From Thalassococcus arenae (GTDB lineage Bacteria; Pseudomonadota; Alphaproteobacteria; Rhodobacterales; Rhodobacteraceae): 64,000 nucleotides of DNA. Below the pieces are notes generated by a model. It was given only the letters and a program-made list of their open reading frames with translations. It was not told the DNA's origin and ran no database searches. The position numbers and the translations under genes were made by a program. Of this stretch, positions 1 to 10,246 are shown in pieces. Each line of letters opens with the position of its first letter. Position 1 is the stretch's first letter. The stretch lies in NCBI RefSeq assembly GCF_019104745.1, contig NZ_JAHRWL010000004.1, forward strand, positions 1-64,000, written 5' to 3'.

Positions 1-58
1 CCTGCGCGGCGCGCGCGGCCATCTGGTTGCGGTCCCAGCCCTTCATTTCGCCAGACAT
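1..58 (-). CDS. scoB: 3-oxoacid CoA-transferase subunit B, N-terminal fragment
   Basis: Only the first 19 codons are in the window and the gene runs off the left edge. The peptide begins [19 protein letters not shown]. The WDRNQMAARAA stretch is the usual N-terminus of the beta subunit of 3-oxoacid (acetoacetate/succinyl) CoA-transferase. Its ATG overlaps the TGA of the upstream alpha-subunit gene (ATGA), as expected for translationally coupled subunits. The enzyme moves CoA between succinyl-CoA and a 3-oxoacid in ketone-body and PHB metabolism. The identification rests on this short peptide plus the neighbouring subunit. Confidence 0.8.
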   Translation of the reverse strand, partial: MSGEMKGWDRNQMAARAAQ

Positions 59-762
59 CAGGCTTCCTCCCGCTTGCGGACAGTCCGCTGTTCGATGCGT
101 TTCTCGTGCTGCCCCTGGATCAGCCGGTGCACGTAGATCCCCGGCAGGTGGATGTGATCCGGATCGATCGAGCCGCGCGGCACGATTTCCTCGACCTCGG
201 CCACGCAGACCTTGCCGCACATCGCCGCCGGCGGGTTGAAGTTGCGCGCGGTCTTGCGGAAGATCAGGTTGCCGGTGTCGTCGGCCTTCCAGGCCTTGAC
301 GATCGACAGGTCGGCAAAGATCCCGCGTTCGAGGATGTATTCCTCGCCATCGAAGGTCTTCACCTCCTTGCCCTCGGCGATCACCGTGCCGACGCCGGTC
401 TTGGTGTAGAAGCCCGGAATGCCGCAGCCGCCGGCGCGCATGCGTTCGGCCAGCGTGCCCTGCGGGTTGAACTCCAGCTCCAGCTCGCCTGCCAGGTATT
501 GCCGCATGAACTCGGCGTTCTCGCCCACATAGGACGACATCATCTTCCTGATCTGCCGGCTCTCCAGCAACTTGCCCAGGCCGAACCCGTCGACGCCGGC
601 GTTGTTCGATGCCACGGTCAGGTCCTTGACCCCGCTGGCCACGATGGCGTCGATCAGCAGTTCCGGAATGCCGCACAGGCCAAAGCCCCCGGCGGCGATC
701 AGCATGCCGTCATGCAAGAGCCCGTCCAGCGCCTCTGCCGCCGAACCGTATACCTTCTTCAT
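58..762 (-). CDS. scoA: 3-oxoacid CoA-transferase subunit A
   Basis: This 234-aa protein begins [16 protein letters not shown] and contains [16 protein letters not shown], the glycine-rich CoA-binding signature of CoA-transferase family I alpha subunits. The length is normal for the subunit. The open frame continues about 30 codons further upstream, but those residues are arginine-rich and unlike the family. The ATG at 762 has a G-rich ribosome-binding stretch just before it, so it was chosen. The stop overlaps the scoB start. Together the subunits should activate acetoacetate or a related 3-oxoacid with succinyl-CoA in the cytoplasm. Confidence 0.92.
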   Translation of the reverse strand: MKKVYGSAAEALDGLLHDGMLIAAGGFGLCGIPELLIDAIVASGVKDLTVASNNAGVDGFGLGKLLESRQIRKMMSSYVGENAEFMRQYLAGELELEFNPQGTLAERMRAGGCGIPGFYTKTGVGTVIAEGKEVKTFDGEEYILERGIFADLSIVKAWKADDTGNLIFRKTARNFNPPAAMCGKVCVAEVEEIVPRGSIDPDHIHLPGIYVHRLIQGQHEKRIEQRTVRKREEA

Positions 763-892
763 GGGTTGCCCCCCGTCTTTTCGGATCGGCCAAGTAGTGA
801 CGCGGCGCCGGGGCAGAGTCAACGCGGATGCCGCGCTGCGGCGACGCGCATGCGGCATTTTCCGGTATTCCGCCGGCGCGGCCCCGGCGAGC

Positions 893-3532
893 CTAGGACT
901 TGCTGGCCGCTTTCTTCTTGGTGGCAGTCTTTTTCGGCGCGGCTTTCTTCTTGCCGCCCTTCTTGGTGGCCTTTTCGGCGATCAGCGCCACGGCCATGTC
1001 CATCGTCACCGCACCGGGGTCGACATCCTTGGGCAGGGTCGCATTGACCTTGTCCCACTTCACGTAAGGCCCGTAGCGGCCCTCCATGACGTTCACGGCC
1101 CCACCGTTTTCGGGATGTTCGCCCAACTCCTTGAGCGCCTTGGCCGCCGCCCTGCCCCGTCCGCCGGGATTGGCGCGTTTTTCCGCCAGCAGTTCCACCG
1201 CGCGGTTCATGCCGATCTCGAAGACGTCGTTGGGATCCTTGAGATTGGCGTAGACCGGTTTGGCCTCGTCCGGCAACTGGTGCATGAGGAACGGCCCGAA
1301 ACGGCCGAAATTGGCCTTCACCTCGCCACCCTCGGGATGCATGCCCACGACACGCGGCAGGCTGAGCAGCGTCAGCGCCTTTTCCAGCGTCATCTCGTCG
1401 GCCTGCCAGCCCTTGGGCAGGCTGGCGCGGTCGGGTTTCTTGTTCTCTTCGCTTGCCTCGCCGCGCTGGACATAAGGCCCGAAGCGGCCCGAGCGCAGGC
1501 TGATGTCGTTGCCGTCCGAATCCTGCCCGAGGATCCTGTCCTCGGCCTGCTCTTCGCCGCCGCCGATCGGACGGGTATAGCGGCATTCGGGATACCGCGA
1601 ACACCCGACGAAGCCGCCGGTGCGAGACGTCTTCAGATGCAGGCTGCCTTCGCCGCACAGCGGGCATTCGCGCGGATCCTTGCCATCCGGACGCGGCGGA
1701 TAAAGTTGCGGCGCCAGAGCCTTGTCCAGCACGTCCAGAACCTCGGCGATGCGCAGTTCGGAGGTCTCGGCGATCGCGGCCGAGAAATCACGCCAGAACC
1801 GACCCAGCAGGTCCTTGTAATCCTTGTGCCCGGCACTGACATCGTCCAGCTCTTCCTCCAGAGCCGCCGTGAAATCGTAACCCACGTAGCGGCGGAAGAA
1901 ATTCAGCAGGAAGATCGTGACGATCCGGCCCTTGTCCTCGGGAAACAGCCGGCCGTTTTCCTTGCGCACGTATTCGCGTTCCTGGATCGTCGTGACGATC
2001 GAGGCATAGGTCGAAGGACGGCCGATCCCCAGCTCTTCCATCTTCTTGACCAGCGTCGCCTCGGTGTAGCGCGGCGGCGGCTGGGTGAAGCTTTGCGTGG
2101 CCAGCACGGCGCCGTTGCCAGACAGAACAGCCGCGGTCTTGCCCGCCTCGGCCTTGTCCTGCGCAGCGGTGAAGGCAGGCTTCAGCGGCGCATCGGGCGC
2201 AAAGACCGCCGGTTCGCCCTGCATGATCTGCGGCAGGCGGTTGTCGTCGTCTTCCTCGGGCTCGTCGCGACCCTCTTCGTAGACCTTGAGAAAGCCGTCG
2301 AACAGCACCACCTGCCCGGTCGCGCGCAGCCCCACCTGGCCGTCTTCCGATCCGATCTCGACCGTGGTGCGCTCCAGCCGCGCAGCTTCCATCTGGCAGG
2401 CCAGCGTGCGTTTCCAGATCAGGTCGTACAGCTTGCGCTGGTCGGCATCGCTCAGCCGCAGGCTGGCCGCATCGGCCGTCATGTCGGTGGGCCGGATGCA
2501 TTCATGCGCTTCCTGCGCGTTCTTGGCCTTGTTCTTGTACATCCGCGGGTTCGCGGGCACGTAGTCGGCGCCGTACCGGTCCTTGATCGCGTCGCGCGCG
2601 GCCTGCACCGCCTCGGGCGCCATGTCGATGCCGTCGGTCCGCATGTAGGTGATGTGCCCGGCCTCGTAGAGCCGCTGCGCCGCCGCCATTGTCTGGCGCG
2701 CGCCCATGCCGAACTTGCGGCTGGCTTCCTGCTGAAGGGTCGAGGTCATGAACGGCGCGGCGGGGTTGCGGCTGGACGGCTTGGCCTCGACCGACGTGAC
2801 CTTGAGACCACGCTTGGCCACGGCATCGACCGCGAGTTCGGCCTGGGTCGCATCGGCCAGATCGTAGCGGTCGAGCTTCTTGCCCGCCAGGACCGTCAGC
2901 CGGGCCTCGAAATCCTGCCCGCGCGGCGTGCGCAACTGTGTCCGGACCTGCCAGTATTCGCGCGGGCGGAATGCCTCGATCTCCATCTCGCGCTCGACGA
3001 TGAGGCGCAGACAGACCGATTGCACACGGCCTGCCGAACGCGCGCCGGGCAGCTTGCGCCACAGCACCGGCGACAGGTTGAAACCCACCAGGTAATCCAG
3101 CGCGCGACGCGCCAGGTAGGCCTCGACCAGCGGTGCGTCGATGTCGCGCGGATTGGCCATCGCCTCGGTCACTGCGGCCTTGGTGATGGCGTTGAAGGTG
3201 ACGCGGCTGACCTTGGTGTCCTTCTTGATCGACCGGCGCTTGGTCAGCGCCTCCTTGAGGTGCCAGCTGATCGCTTCGCCCTCGCGGTCGGGGTCGGTGG
3301 CGAGGATCAGCGCATCGTCGGATTTCAGCGCCTCGGCGATCGCCGCGACATGCTTGCGCGAATCGTTCGCGATCTCCCAGGTCATTGCGAAACCGTCGTC
3401 GGGGTCCACGGATCCGTCCTTGGGCGGCAGGTCGCGCACATGGCCATAAGACGCCAGAACCGTGTAGCCCGAACCCAGATACTTGTTGATTGTCTTGGCC
3501 TTGGCGGGAGACTCGACAACGACAACGGGCAT
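893..3532 (-). CDS. topA: DNA topoisomerase I
   Basis: This 879-aa type IA topoisomerase relaxes negative supercoils by transient single-strand cleavage. The N-terminal TOPRIM domain shows [13 protein letters not shown] with its catalytic Glu near residue 7, and [10 protein letters not shown] near 78-87. The nucleophilic Tyr is at about 296 in [11 protein letters not shown] Cys4 zinc-ribbon (CPLC...CSRYPEC) lies in the last third. It is followed by repeated GRFGPYV modules and a Lys/Ala-rich tail, the usual alphaproteobacterial C-terminal arrangement. The start [11 protein letters not shown] was chosen because all family members begin here. The 68 upstream codons in frame look non-coding. dprA lies 155 bp upstream on the same strand. 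Confidence 0.97.
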   Translation of the reverse strand: MPVVVVESPAKAKTINKYLGSGYTVLASYGHVRDLPPKDGSVDPDDGFAMTWEIANDSRKHVAAIAEALKSDDALILATDPDREGEAISWHLKEALTKRRSIKKDTKVSRVTFNAITKAAVTEAMANPRDIDAPLVEAYLARRALDYLVGFNLSPVLWRKLPGARSAGRVQSVCLRLIVEREMEIEAFRPREYWQVRTQLRTPRGQDFEARLTVLAGKKLDRYDLADATQAELAVDAVAKRGLKVTSVEAKPSSRNPAAPFMTSTLQQEASRKFGMGARQTMAAAQRLYEAGHITYMRTDGIDMAPEAVQAARDAIKDRYGADYVPANPRMYKNKAKNAQEAHECIRPTDMTADAASLRLSDADQRKLYDLIWKRTLACQMEAARLERTTVEIGSEDGQVGLRATGQVVLFDGFLKVYEEGRDEPEEDDDNRLPQIMQGEPAVFAPDAPLKPAFTAAQDKAEAGKTAAVLSGNGAVLATQSFTQPPPRYTEATLVKKMEELGIGRPSTYASIVTTIQEREYVRKENGRLFPEDKGRIVTIFLLNFFRRYVGYDFTAALEEELDDVSAGHKDYKDLLGRFWRDFSAAIAETSELRIAEVLDVLDKALAPQLYPPRPDGKDPRECPLCGEGSLHLKTSRTGGFVGCSRYPECRYTRPIGGGEEQAEDRILGQDSDGNDISLRSGRFGPYVQRGEASEENKKPDRASLPKGWQADEMTLEKALTLLSLPRVVGMHPEGGEVKANFGRFGPFLMHQLPDEAKPVYANLKDPNDVFEIGMNRAVELLAEKRANPGGRGRAAAKALKELGEHPENGGAVNVMEGRYGPYVKWDKVNATLPKDVDPGAVTMDMAVALIAEKATKKGGKKKAAPKKTATKKKAASKS

Positions 3533-3686
3533 GGGGCGGCTGACCTCTTGGAACGAATTTCGCGAACGTCTGGCGTTGGCATATGGCCGCGGACCATGTG
3601 GCGCACAAGGGGGAATTGTCAATCGAACCCGGCGGTTCGCTGCGCAGCCGCGCTGCCGGCCCCCGATGCCGCGCTGCCGATTGGCG

Positions 3687-4853
3687 TCAGACGACCAGCG
3701 ACAGCATCCCGCCCGGCTGGCGGCGGATCTTGCCATCCAGTTCGAGATCGGTCAGCACCGGAAGCACCGCACCCGACGGTGCACCGAGGTCGCGGATCAC
3801 CTGGTCTTCGGCAATCGGCGACGGGCCGAGGCGGGCCAGGATCTGGCTGTGCAGGGCCGCGGTTTCCCGCAACGACCGTTGCGGTTTGGCGACCGGCTGC
3901 GGCGGGGATGCTGGATTTGGCGCAGGCGGCGTCAGGTCAAGCCGGGGCTGGCGTTCGGCTTGCCCCGAAACTTCGATCACGTCTTCGGCGTTGCGCACCA
4001 GACGCGCGCCGTCACGGATCAGCATGTTGCAGCCCGAGGCCCGCGCATCAAAGGGATGGCCCGGCACCGCCAGTACTTCGCGCCCCTGGTCGAGCGCGCA
4101 CCGCGCGGTGATGAGCGAGCCGGACTTCGCCGCCGCCTCGACAACGACGACCGCACGGGTCAGCCCCGACACGATCCGGTTGCGCGCCGGAAAGTGCCGC
4201 GCGATGGGCTGTAGGCCCATCGGCTGTTCGCTGACCAGCGCCCCGCCCTTGGCAAGGATGTCTTCGGCCAGCCGGGTGTTTTCGGATGGATACAGCACGT
4301 CGACGCCGCCTGCCATGACGGCGACCGTGCCGGTTTCGAGACTGGCGAGATGCGCCGCGGTATCGATGCCGCGCGCCAGGCCCGAAACCACGACGAACCC
4401 CGCTTCGCCCAGACCGGCGGCGAGGCTGCGCGCCATGCGGGTGCCCAGCGACGACGCGTTGCGCGCGCCGACCAGCGCGATCATCGGCCGCGCCAGCGCG
4501 GCGGCGTTTCCACGCAACCACAGGATCGGCGGCGCGTCCGGCAGATCGGCCAGGTCGGCAGGATAATCGGCTGCGCCGATGAAGACCGGCCGGGCCCCCG
4601 CCTGGCGGCCGGCCCTGAGCTCGGCAAGCGCCACGCCTTCGGGGCAAACGCTGTAATTCTCGACCCCGGCTTGCGCCGCGACCTTCGGCAAGGCGTCCAG
4701 CGCGGCTGTCGCCGTGCCGTGTTCGCCGAGAAGACGGTAGAAGGTGCTTACGCCGACACGGCGCGAGCGCAAGAGACGGAGCCAGGCCACCCGATCATCT
4801 TCCGTGGTGGGTGGGAGTGGGGGGTGAGTGGAAGAGTAGCTGTCTTCAGGCAT
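3687..4853 (-). CDS. dprA: DNA-processing protein DprA
   Basis: This 388-aa protein has a DprA/Smf Rossmann-like core. It shows ALVGARNASSLGTRMA, VVVSGLARGIDTAAH, and a PGHPFDARASGCNMLIRDGA block that matches the family signature for nucleotide/ssDNA binding. The C-terminal ~60 residues look like the DprA winged-helix domain. DprA loads RecA on incoming single-stranded DNA during transformation. The ATG at 4853 is preferred over the in-frame ATG at 5000 because the upstream extension is not family-like. It lies directly upstream of topA in the same direction, a common dprA-topA arrangement. Confidence 0.95.
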   Translation of the reverse strand: MPEDSYSSTHPPLPPTTEDDRVAWLRLLRSRRVGVSTFYRLLGEHGTATAALDALPKVAAQAGVENYSVCPEGVALAELRAGRQAGARPVFIGAADYPADLADLPDAPPILWLRGNAAALARPMIALVGARNASSLGTRMARSLAAGLGEAGFVVVSGLARGIDTAAHLASLETGTVAVMAGGVDVLYPSENTRLAEDILAKGGALVSEQPMGLQPIARHFPARNRIVSGLTRAVVVVEAAAKSGSLITARCALDQGREVLAVPGHPFDARASGCNMLIRDGARLVRNAEDVIEVSGQAERQPRLDLTPPAPNPASPPQPVAKPQRSLRETAALHSQILARLGPSPIAEDQVIRDLGAPSGAVLPVLTDLELDGKIRRQPGGMLSLVV

Positions 4854-5093
4854 TCTGGCCCCGTTCTCTTGCTGGAACAGCAGTAGCGCGCGGCTGGTTA
4901 ATCGCCGGTAAACCTGAGCAGCCGAAATCGGACGGTTACGAAATTCATTGCAAAAACAGAGGCCTGATCGCAGCCATCGGTCCGGAGGCCGCCTTGGCAA
5001 AGACCGAACCGCCCCGCAAATCAGCGTCGAGGGACAGAATCGTTGCGCCCCGCCGCGTCCAGGACCGGCCAGGCGGAACGCAAAGGGGCCGTT

Positions 5094-6515
5094 TCAGGCG
5101 GCGGCGCCACCAACCGTCAGACCTCCGATCATCACCGTGGGCTGACCGACGCCCACCGGAACCCACTGCCCCGCCTTGCCGCAATTGCCCATGCCCGGGT
5201 CCAGCGCCATGTCGTTGCCAAGTGCCTTGATCTGTTTCAACGCGGTCGCCCCGTCTCCGATCAGTGTCGCGCCCTTGACCGCGGCGCCGACCTTGCCGTT
5301 CTTGACGCGATAGGCCTCGGTGCAGGAAAACACGAACTTGCCATTGGTGATGTCGACCTGCCCGCCGCCGAAACCCACGGCCCAGATCCCGTCTTTCAGA
5401 TCCGCGACGATATCGGCCGGATCGGCCTGTCCGCCCAGCATGTAGGTGTTGGTCATCCGCGGCATCGGGATATGCGCATAGCTCTGCCGGCGCCCGTTGC
5501 CGGTAGGGGCCACGCCCATCAGGCGGGCATTCTGGCGATCCTGCATGTAGCCCACCAGCACACCGTCCTCGATCAGGACGTTCCTAGACGAAGGCGTGCC
5601 TTCGTCGTCGACGCTGATCGATCCGCGCCGATCCGGAATCGTGCCGTCGTCCAGCACCGTCACGCCCTTCGAGGCGACCTGTTGGCCCATCAGACCGGCA
5701 AAGGCTGAACTTCCCTTGCGGTTGAAATCGCCTTCGAGCCCGTGCCCCACCGCCTCGTGCAGCAGGATGCCGGGCCAGCCGGGGCCCAGCACGATGTCCA
5801 TCACGCCGGCGGGCGCGGGCTCGGCCGACAGGTTGACCAGCGCGATGCGCAGCGCCTCGCGCGCCTTCGACTGCCAATCCTGCGGATCGAGCAGGCCATC
5901 CAGCGTGACCCGTCCGCCGCCGCCCGCGGTCCCGGATTCGCGGCGGCCGTTTTCCTCGACGATGACCGAGACATTGACCCGTGTCATCGGGCGCACATCC
6001 GTGACCAGCGTGCCCTCGGGGCGGAGAATCGCCACTTCCTGCAGCGAGGCCGCGATCGTGGCGCTGACCTGGACCACGCGTTTGTCCAGGTCGCGCGCAA
6101 AGGCGTCGATTTCGCGCAGGGTTTCAATCTTGACCGGAAACCCATGGCCGGCGATCGGATCGGCATCGGTGTAGAGCCGCGTGTTGGTGCCCTGCGGCGC
6201 ATCGGCCAGGGTGCCGCCGCCATCGCCCACGGCCAACCGCGCGGTTTCGGCAGCACGCCGCAGCGCCGCCTCGCTGATCTCGGTCGAATGCGCATATCCC
6301 GCGACCTCACCCCGGACGGCGCGCAGGCCGAACCCCTCGGACGCGTCGTAACTTGCGGTTTTCACGCGCCCGTCGTCGAAGACAAGAACCTCGGACCGGC
6401 TTCGTTCCAGGAACAGCTCGCCATCGTCGGCTCCGGCGACGGCGTCGCTCAGGACGCGCTGCGCCCGGCCCCGATCCAGCAGGCTTTCGAAAGGGCGGAA
6501 CGGCGTCGAATCCAT
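5094..6515 (-). CDS. tldD: metalloprotease TldD
   Basis: This 473-aa protein is the usual length for TldD. It carries the zinc-binding HEAVGH motif at residues 253-258, followed by GLEGDFNRKG, the diagnostic TldD signature. With its partner TldE/PmbA it forms a protease acting on unfolded peptides, for example microcin precursors and CcdA in enterobacteria. tldE is not in this window. The start at 6515 has a good ribosome-binding site (AGGAGA) 6-7 nt upstream. The frame stays open far beyond this into the antisense of coxB, which is a shadow. The gene is divergent from the cox cluster, with an FNR-type box between them. Confidence 0.95.
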   Translation of the reverse strand: MDSTPFRPFESLLDRGRAQRVLSDAVAGADDGELFLERSRSEVLVFDDGRVKTASYDASEGFGLRAVRGEVAGYAHSTEISEAALRRAAETARLAVGDGGGTLADAPQGTNTRLYTDADPIAGHGFPVKIETLREIDAFARDLDKRVVQVSATIAASLQEVAILRPEGTLVTDVRPMTRVNVSVIVEENGRRESGTAGGGGRVTLDGLLDPQDWQSKAREALRIALVNLSAEPAPAGVMDIVLGPGWPGILLHEAVGHGLEGDFNRKGSSAFAGLMGQQVASKGVTVLDDGTIPDRRGSISVDDEGTPSSRNVLIEDGVLVGYMQDRQNARLMGVAPTGNGRRQSYAHIPMPRMTNTYMLGGQADPADIVADLKDGIWAVGFGGGQVDITNGKFVFSCTEAYRVKNGKVGAAVKGATLIGDGATALKQIKALGNDMALDPGMGNCGKAGQWVPVGVGQPTVMIGGLTVGGAAA

Positions 6516-6533
6516 GATTTTTTCTCCTGCGAT

Positions 6534-6547
6534 TTGATCTGGATCAA
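6534..6547. promoter_or_regulatory. FNR/FnrL-type binding box
   Basis: The sequence TTGATCTGGATCAA is a perfect TTGAT-N4-ATCAA inverted repeat, the classic FNR/FnrL consensus. It lies in the tldD-coxB divergent region, centred 26 bp from the tldD start codon and about 155 bp from the coxB start. This position would allow repression of tldD, or oxygen-dependent control of the coxB promoter. Which promoter it serves is inference. Confidence 0.75.
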
Positions 6548-6695
6548 AAAAAGCGGCGGTTTGCCGCGGGAAAGCTGCTTTATCGGGTGTCCAGAATATG
6601 GTTTTACACGGGACAAACGCAACGGCGTGGCGTCCGCAAAGGGACTCTGTGCCGCTTGCAAAGAAGAACGACGCCACAGCCGACCAGGGTGAACC

Positions 6696-7571
6696 ATGAA
6701 AATCAAGACCATGCTGACGGGCCTTCTCAGCGCCTTTCTTGCCGTTCCCGCCTACGCGCAGAACCTCGAAGTGATCGGCCGCCCCGTCGACGGCGGAATC
6801 GGCTTTCAGCCGCAAGCCACCGAACTGGCGCGCGACATCCAGATGCTGAACGGGATGATCCTGGTGATCATCACCGCCATCGTGATCTTCGTCGTCGGCC
6901 TGATGGCCTGGGTGATCGTCCGCTACAACCGCCGCGCCAATCCGACCCCCGCCAGCTTCACCCACAACACGCCGGTGGAAATCGCCTGGACGATCGTGCC
7001 CATCATCATCCTGATCGGGATCGGCGCCTATTCGCTGCCGGTGTTGTTCAAACAGCAGGAAATCCCCGAAGGCGACGTTGTGATCAAGGCAACCGGCTAC
7101 CAGTGGTACTGGGGCTATGAATATGTCGGCACCGATCTGGCCTTCGACAGTTTCATGATCGGCGCGCCCGCCACGGGCGGCGACAACCGCATGACCCCCG
7201 AGGTCGAGGCTCAGCTGATCGAGGCCGGCTACAGCAAGGAAGACTTCCTGCTGGCCACCGACACCGCGATGGTGGTTCCGGTCGGCAAGACCGTGGTCGT
7301 GCAGGTCACCGGCGCCGACGTGATCCATTCCTGGACCATCCCGGCCTTCGGCGTGAAGCAGGACGCCGTTCCGGGCCGGCTGGCCGAACTGTGGTTCACC
7401 GCCGAGCGTGAAGGCATCTTCTTTGGTCAATGCTCCGAGCTGTGCGGCATCAACCACGCCTACATGCCGATCACCGTCAAGGTGGTGTCGGAAGAGGCCT
7501 ACGAGGCGTGGCTGCAGAATTCGCTCGACGAAGGCGGCTACAGCGATGTCCGCCAGGTGCTGACGAACTGA
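6696..7571 (+). CDS. coxB: cytochrome c oxidase subunit II
   Basis: This 291-aa protein carries the CuA electron-entry site of aa3-type cytochrome c oxidase. A signal peptide ends near AYA-QN (residue 21). Two membrane segments span about 53-75 and 97-118. A periplasmic cupredoxin domain holds the CuA ligands His211, Cys246, Cys250, His254 and Met257 ([14 protein letters not shown]). The aromatic YQWYWGYEY electron-entry patch is present. It is the first gene of a cluster that continues with ctaB, ctaG and coxC. coxA (subunit I) is absent from the window and must lie elsewhere, as is usual in this family. Confidence 0.97.
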   Translation: MKIKTMLTGLLSAFLAVPAYAQNLEVIGRPVDGGIGFQPQATELARDIQMLNGMILVIITAIVIFVVGLMAWVIVRYNRRANPTPASFTHNTPVEIAWTIVPIIILIGIGAYSLPVLFKQQEIPEGDVVIKATGYQWYWGYEYVGTDLAFDSFMIGAPATGGDNRMTPEVEAQLIEAGYSKEDFLLATDTAMVVPVGKTVVVQVTGADVIHSWTIPAFGVKQDAVPGRLAELWFTAEREGIFFGQCSELCGINHAYMPITVKVVSEEAYEAWLQNSLDEGGYSDVRQVLTN

Positions 7572-7588
7572 GCCGAACTGAACCGAAC

Positions 7589-7650
7589 GGTGCGTGCAAG
7601 CACGCACCCTACGGAGGAAACCGGGTGTAAGGTGCGTGCTTGCACGCACC
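7589..7650. repeat. inverted pair of a 20-bp near-palindromic element
   Basis: GGTGCGTGCAAGCACGCACC (7589-7608) and its exact reverse complement GGTGCGTGCTTGCACGCACC (7631-7650) lie 22 bp apart between coxB and ctaB. Each copy is itself a near-perfect palindrome. The match extends a few bases into CcTAC/CtTAC flanks. The pair can form two small hairpins or one long one in the transcript. From memory, this kind of GTGCGTGC element is dispersed in Rhodobacteraceae genomes, but that was not checked. Confidence 0.85.
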
Positions 7651-7669
7651 TTCCTTCAAAGGACCACAG

Positions 7670-8611
7670 ATGAGCGACGCAAGCTTCGATACACGGGTCC
7701 AGAGCGGCGAAGCCGAGTTCAGGGACTATTTCGCGCTGCTCAAGCCGCGCGTGATGACCCTTGTCGTCTTCACCGCCTTCGTCGGCCTGTTGGCCGCTCC
7801 CGTTTCGCTGCACCCTTTCGTCGCCTTCTGCGCCATTCTGTTCATCGCCGTGGGCGGCGGCGCCTCGGGCGCGCTGAACATGTGGTATGACGCCGATATC
7901 GACGCGGTGATGCGCCGTACCGCCAAGCGACCGATCCCGGCGGGCAAGGTGACGGGTGACGAGGCATTGGCCATCGGCCTGACGCTGTCGGCCTTTTCGG
8001 TGATCTTTCTGGGGCTGGCCACGAACTGGCTGGCCGCCGGGCTGCTGGCCTTCACCATCTTCTTCTATGTCGTGATCTACACGATGTGGCTCAAGCGTCT
8101 GACGCCGCAGAACATCGTCATCGGCGGCGCTGCGGGTGCCTTCCCCCCGATGATCGGCTGGGCGGCGGCAACCGGCGATATCTCGGTCGCGTCGGTGCTC
8201 ATGTTCTGCCTGACCTTCATGTGGACACCCCCGCATTTCTGGGCGCTGGCGCTGTTCGTGCGGATGGACTACGACAACGCGACCGTCCCGATGTTGACGG
8301 TCACCCATGGCCGCCGCGCAACCCGGCGCCACATCCTTCTTTATACTGCGCTGCTGGCGCTTCTGGCGATCGGCACCGGTTTCACCCAGATCGGCGGGCC
8401 GTTCTACCTGGCGACCGCGCTGGTGTTGAATGCGGCGTTCCTGCTGGGCGCGATCCGCATCTGGCGCCGCGACGAAGACATGGCCGAAGCCGACAATTTC
8501 GCCGTGGAAAAACGGTTCTTCAAACTGTCGCTGCTCTACCTCTTCGCCCATTTCGGCGCCATTCTCATCGAGGCCGGCATCGACCGGATGGGAGGCTATC
8601 CATGGGGCTGA
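7670..8611 (+). CDS. ctaB: protoheme IX farnesyltransferase
   Basis: This 313-aa polytopic UbiA-family prenyltransferase converts heme B to heme O for the aa3 oxidase. The first aspartate-rich motif is [21 protein letters not shown] (N70, D74, D78). The second conserved block is [14 protein letters not shown]. It has eight to nine hydrophobic segments and the normal length. The ATG at 7670, preceded by AAAGGA, gives the family N-terminus MSDASF. The in-frame ATG 30 bp upstream lies inside the repeat pair. Its stop overlaps the start of the next small gene by 10 bp. Confidence 0.96.
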   Translation: MSDASFDTRVQSGEAEFRDYFALLKPRVMTLVVFTAFVGLLAAPVSLHPFVAFCAILFIAVGGGASGALNMWYDADIDAVMRRTAKRPIPAGKVTGDEALAIGLTLSAFSVIFLGLATNWLAAGLLAFTIFFYVVIYTMWLKRLTPQNIVIGGAAGAFPPMIGWAAATGDISVASVLMFCLTFMWTPPHFWALALFVRMDYDNATVPMLTVTHGRRATRRHILLYTALLALLAIGTGFTQIGGPFYLATALVLNAAFLLGAIRIWRRDEDMAEADNFAVEKRFFKLSLLYLFAHFGAILIEAGIDRMGGYPWG

Positions 8612-8769
8612 TCAAGGAACACGATCTGCACAAGCGCCGCGCGGGCCGCAACCTGGGCGTGGGCCTTGTTCTGGCGGCGTTCATCGCGTTGATCTTCGGC
8701 CTGACGGTGGTCAAGGTGAACAGTGACGGATTCCAACTGCAACCGACGGAGGTGGTGGATGGCAATTGA
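8602..8769 (+). CDS. small cytochrome oxidase cluster membrane protein
   Basis: This 55-aa protein begins [20 protein letters not shown] single membrane segment (about residues 19-39, [20 protein letters not shown]) is followed by a short tail. It overlaps ctaB by 10 bp and ctaG by 11 bp, so it is clearly a coupled gene of the operon. Small single-span proteins at this position are annotated as CoxF or cytochrome oxidase small subunits in related bacteria. A role in oxidase assembly is inferred from location only. Confidence 0.85.
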   Translation: MGLIKEHDLHKRRAGRNLGVGLVLAAFIALIFGLTVVKVNSDGFQLQPTEVVDGN

Positions 8770-9337
8770 GGGCAAGCGCAAGACGGTTCTGCAGACGGTC
8801 GGTCTGGTGCTGGTGATGGGCGGTCTGGCCTGGGCTTCGGTGCCGTTTTACGACTGGTTCTGCCGGGTGACCGGCTATGGGGGCGCCACCGGCGTGGCCG
8901 AAGCGACGACCGGCGAAATCCTGGATCGCACGATCAAGGTCCGGTTCGACGCCTCGCTGGAGCGTGGCATGCCTTGGGAATTCAAGCCCGAAGTCCCGGA
9001 AATGACCATCCGCATCGGCGAAGAGGGCCTGGCCTTCTACGAGGCCTACAATCCCACTTCGAAACCGGTGGCGGGATCGGCCAGCTACAACGTCGCGCCC
9101 TTTGGCGCGGGCGCCTATTTCGAAAAGATCGACTGTTTCTGCTTCGAAGAGCAGGTGTTGATGCCCGGTGAACGCGTGATGATGCCCGTCAGCTTCTTCA
9201 TCGATCCCGGCATCGTCGACGATACCGATGCCAAGCACACCAGTCACATCACGCTGAGCTACACGTTCTACGAGATCGACCTGCCGGAAGAGCAGGCCGC
9301 GCTCGACCTGAAGACCGACGGCGCGTCCGTCAATTGA
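8759..9337 (+). CDS. ctaG: cytochrome c oxidase assembly protein CtaG/Cox11
   Basis: This 192-aa protein delivers copper to the CuB site of subunit I. An N-terminal membrane anchor (about residues 10-30) is followed by a periplasmic immunoglobulin-like domain. The Cu(I)-binding pair is Cys126 and Cys128 in IDCFCFEEQ, and the third conserved Cys35 follows the anchor ([10 protein letters not shown]). The start overlaps the end of the small upstream gene. Length and motif match the family fully. Confidence 0.96.
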   Translation: MAIEGKRKTVLQTVGLVLVMGGLAWASVPFYDWFCRVTGYGGATGVAEATTGEILDRTIKVRFDASLERGMPWEFKPEVPEMTIRIGEEGLAFYEAYNPTSKPVAGSASYNVAPFGAGAYFEKIDCFCFEEQVLMPGERVMMPVSFFIDPGIVDDTDAKHTSHITLSYTFYEIDLPEEQAALDLKTDGASVN

Positions 9338-9356
9338 CGCCAACGAGGGAACCGGA

Positions 9357-10163
9357 ATGGCACACGCAAAAAACCACGACTATCACATTCTAAACCCCTC
9401 CATCTGGCCCTTCCTTGGGTCGGTGGCGGCTTTCTTCATGCTGTTCGGCGCGGTGCTGTGGTTCCACGGCAACGGGCCCTGGATGTTCCTGATCGGCTTC
9501 GTCGCCGTGCTTTACGTGATGTTCGGCTGGTGGGCCGACGTGATCGCGGAAAGCCATGTGGGCGATCACACCCCGGTGGTGCGGATCGGCCTGAAATACG
9601 GCTTCATCCTGTTCATCATGTCCGAGGTGATGTTCTTCTTCGCCTGGTTCTGGAGCTTCTTCAAACACGCGCTTTATCCGATGGATCCGGGCGGAATGAG
9701 CCCGGCCATCGATGGCCCCTGGCCGCCGGTGGGGATCGAAACCTTCGACCCCTGGCACCTGCCGCTGATCAATACGCTGGTTCTTCTGTGCTCGGGCGCC
9801 GCGGCAACCTGGGCGCACCACGCCCTGGTGCACGAGGACAACCGCGAGGACATGAAATGGGGTCTGATCATCGCCATCGTGCTGGGCGTCTTCTTTACCG
9901 CGCTTCAGGCGTATGAATACAGCCACGCCGCCTTTGGCTTTTCCGGCAACATCTATGGTGCCAACTTCTTCATGGCGACCGGGTTCCACGGCGCGCATGT
10001 GATCATCGGCACGATCTTCCTGTTCGTCTGCCTGCTGCGGCTGATGCGCGGGCATTTCACCCAGGACAAGCATATCGGCTTCGAGGCCGCGGCCTGGTAC
10101 TGGCACTTCGTCGACGTGGTCTGGCTGTTCCTGTTCGCCGCCGTCTACGTCTGGGGTGGCTGA
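9357..10163 (+). CDS. coxC: cytochrome c oxidase subunit III
   Basis: This 268-aa protein has seven predicted membrane helices. Typical subunit III blocks are visible: [18 protein letters not shown], the [18 protein letters not shown] helix, [15 protein letters not shown], and the closing [19 protein letters not shown]. It stabilises subunit I and completes the core enzyme encoded with coxB. The gene follows ctaG by 19 bp and ends just before a strong hairpin terminator. Confidence 0.97.
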   Translation: MAHAKNHDYHILNPSIWPFLGSVAAFFMLFGAVLWFHGNGPWMFLIGFVAVLYVMFGWWADVIAESHVGDHTPVVRIGLKYGFILFIMSEVMFFFAWFWSFFKHALYPMDPGGMSPAIDGPWPPVGIETFDPWHLPLINTLVLLCSGAAATWAHHALVHEDNREDMKWGLIIAIVLGVFFTALQAYEYSHAAFGFSGNIYGANFFMATGFHGAHVIIGTIFLFVCLLRLMRGHFTQDKHIGFEAAAWYWHFVDVVWLFLFAAVYVWGG

Positions 10164-10197
10164 CGGGGATTGCACCCAAACCTGACTGAGGTAAACC

Positions 10198-10228
10198 AAG
10201 GCGCGCGATTTTCGCGCGCCTTGTCTTT
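10198..10228 (+). terminator. intrinsic terminator after coxC
   Basis: An 11-bp perfect stem (10198-10208 with 10212-10222, GGCGCGCGA/TCGCGCGCC plus A-T pairs) has a 3-nt loop and is followed by GTCTTTT. It separates the coxB-coxC unit from SURF1, although read-through is possible because SURF1 starts only 20-25 bp later. Confidence 0.85.
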
Positions 10229-10246
10229 TCAACCGGAGCGCCCCGT

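Noticed and set aside
572-4111. Very long open frame on the plus strand, antisense to scoA, topA and dprA
   Set aside because: High-GC shadow frame; topA and dprA on the minus strand have complete family motifs, and the frame has no recognisable domain.
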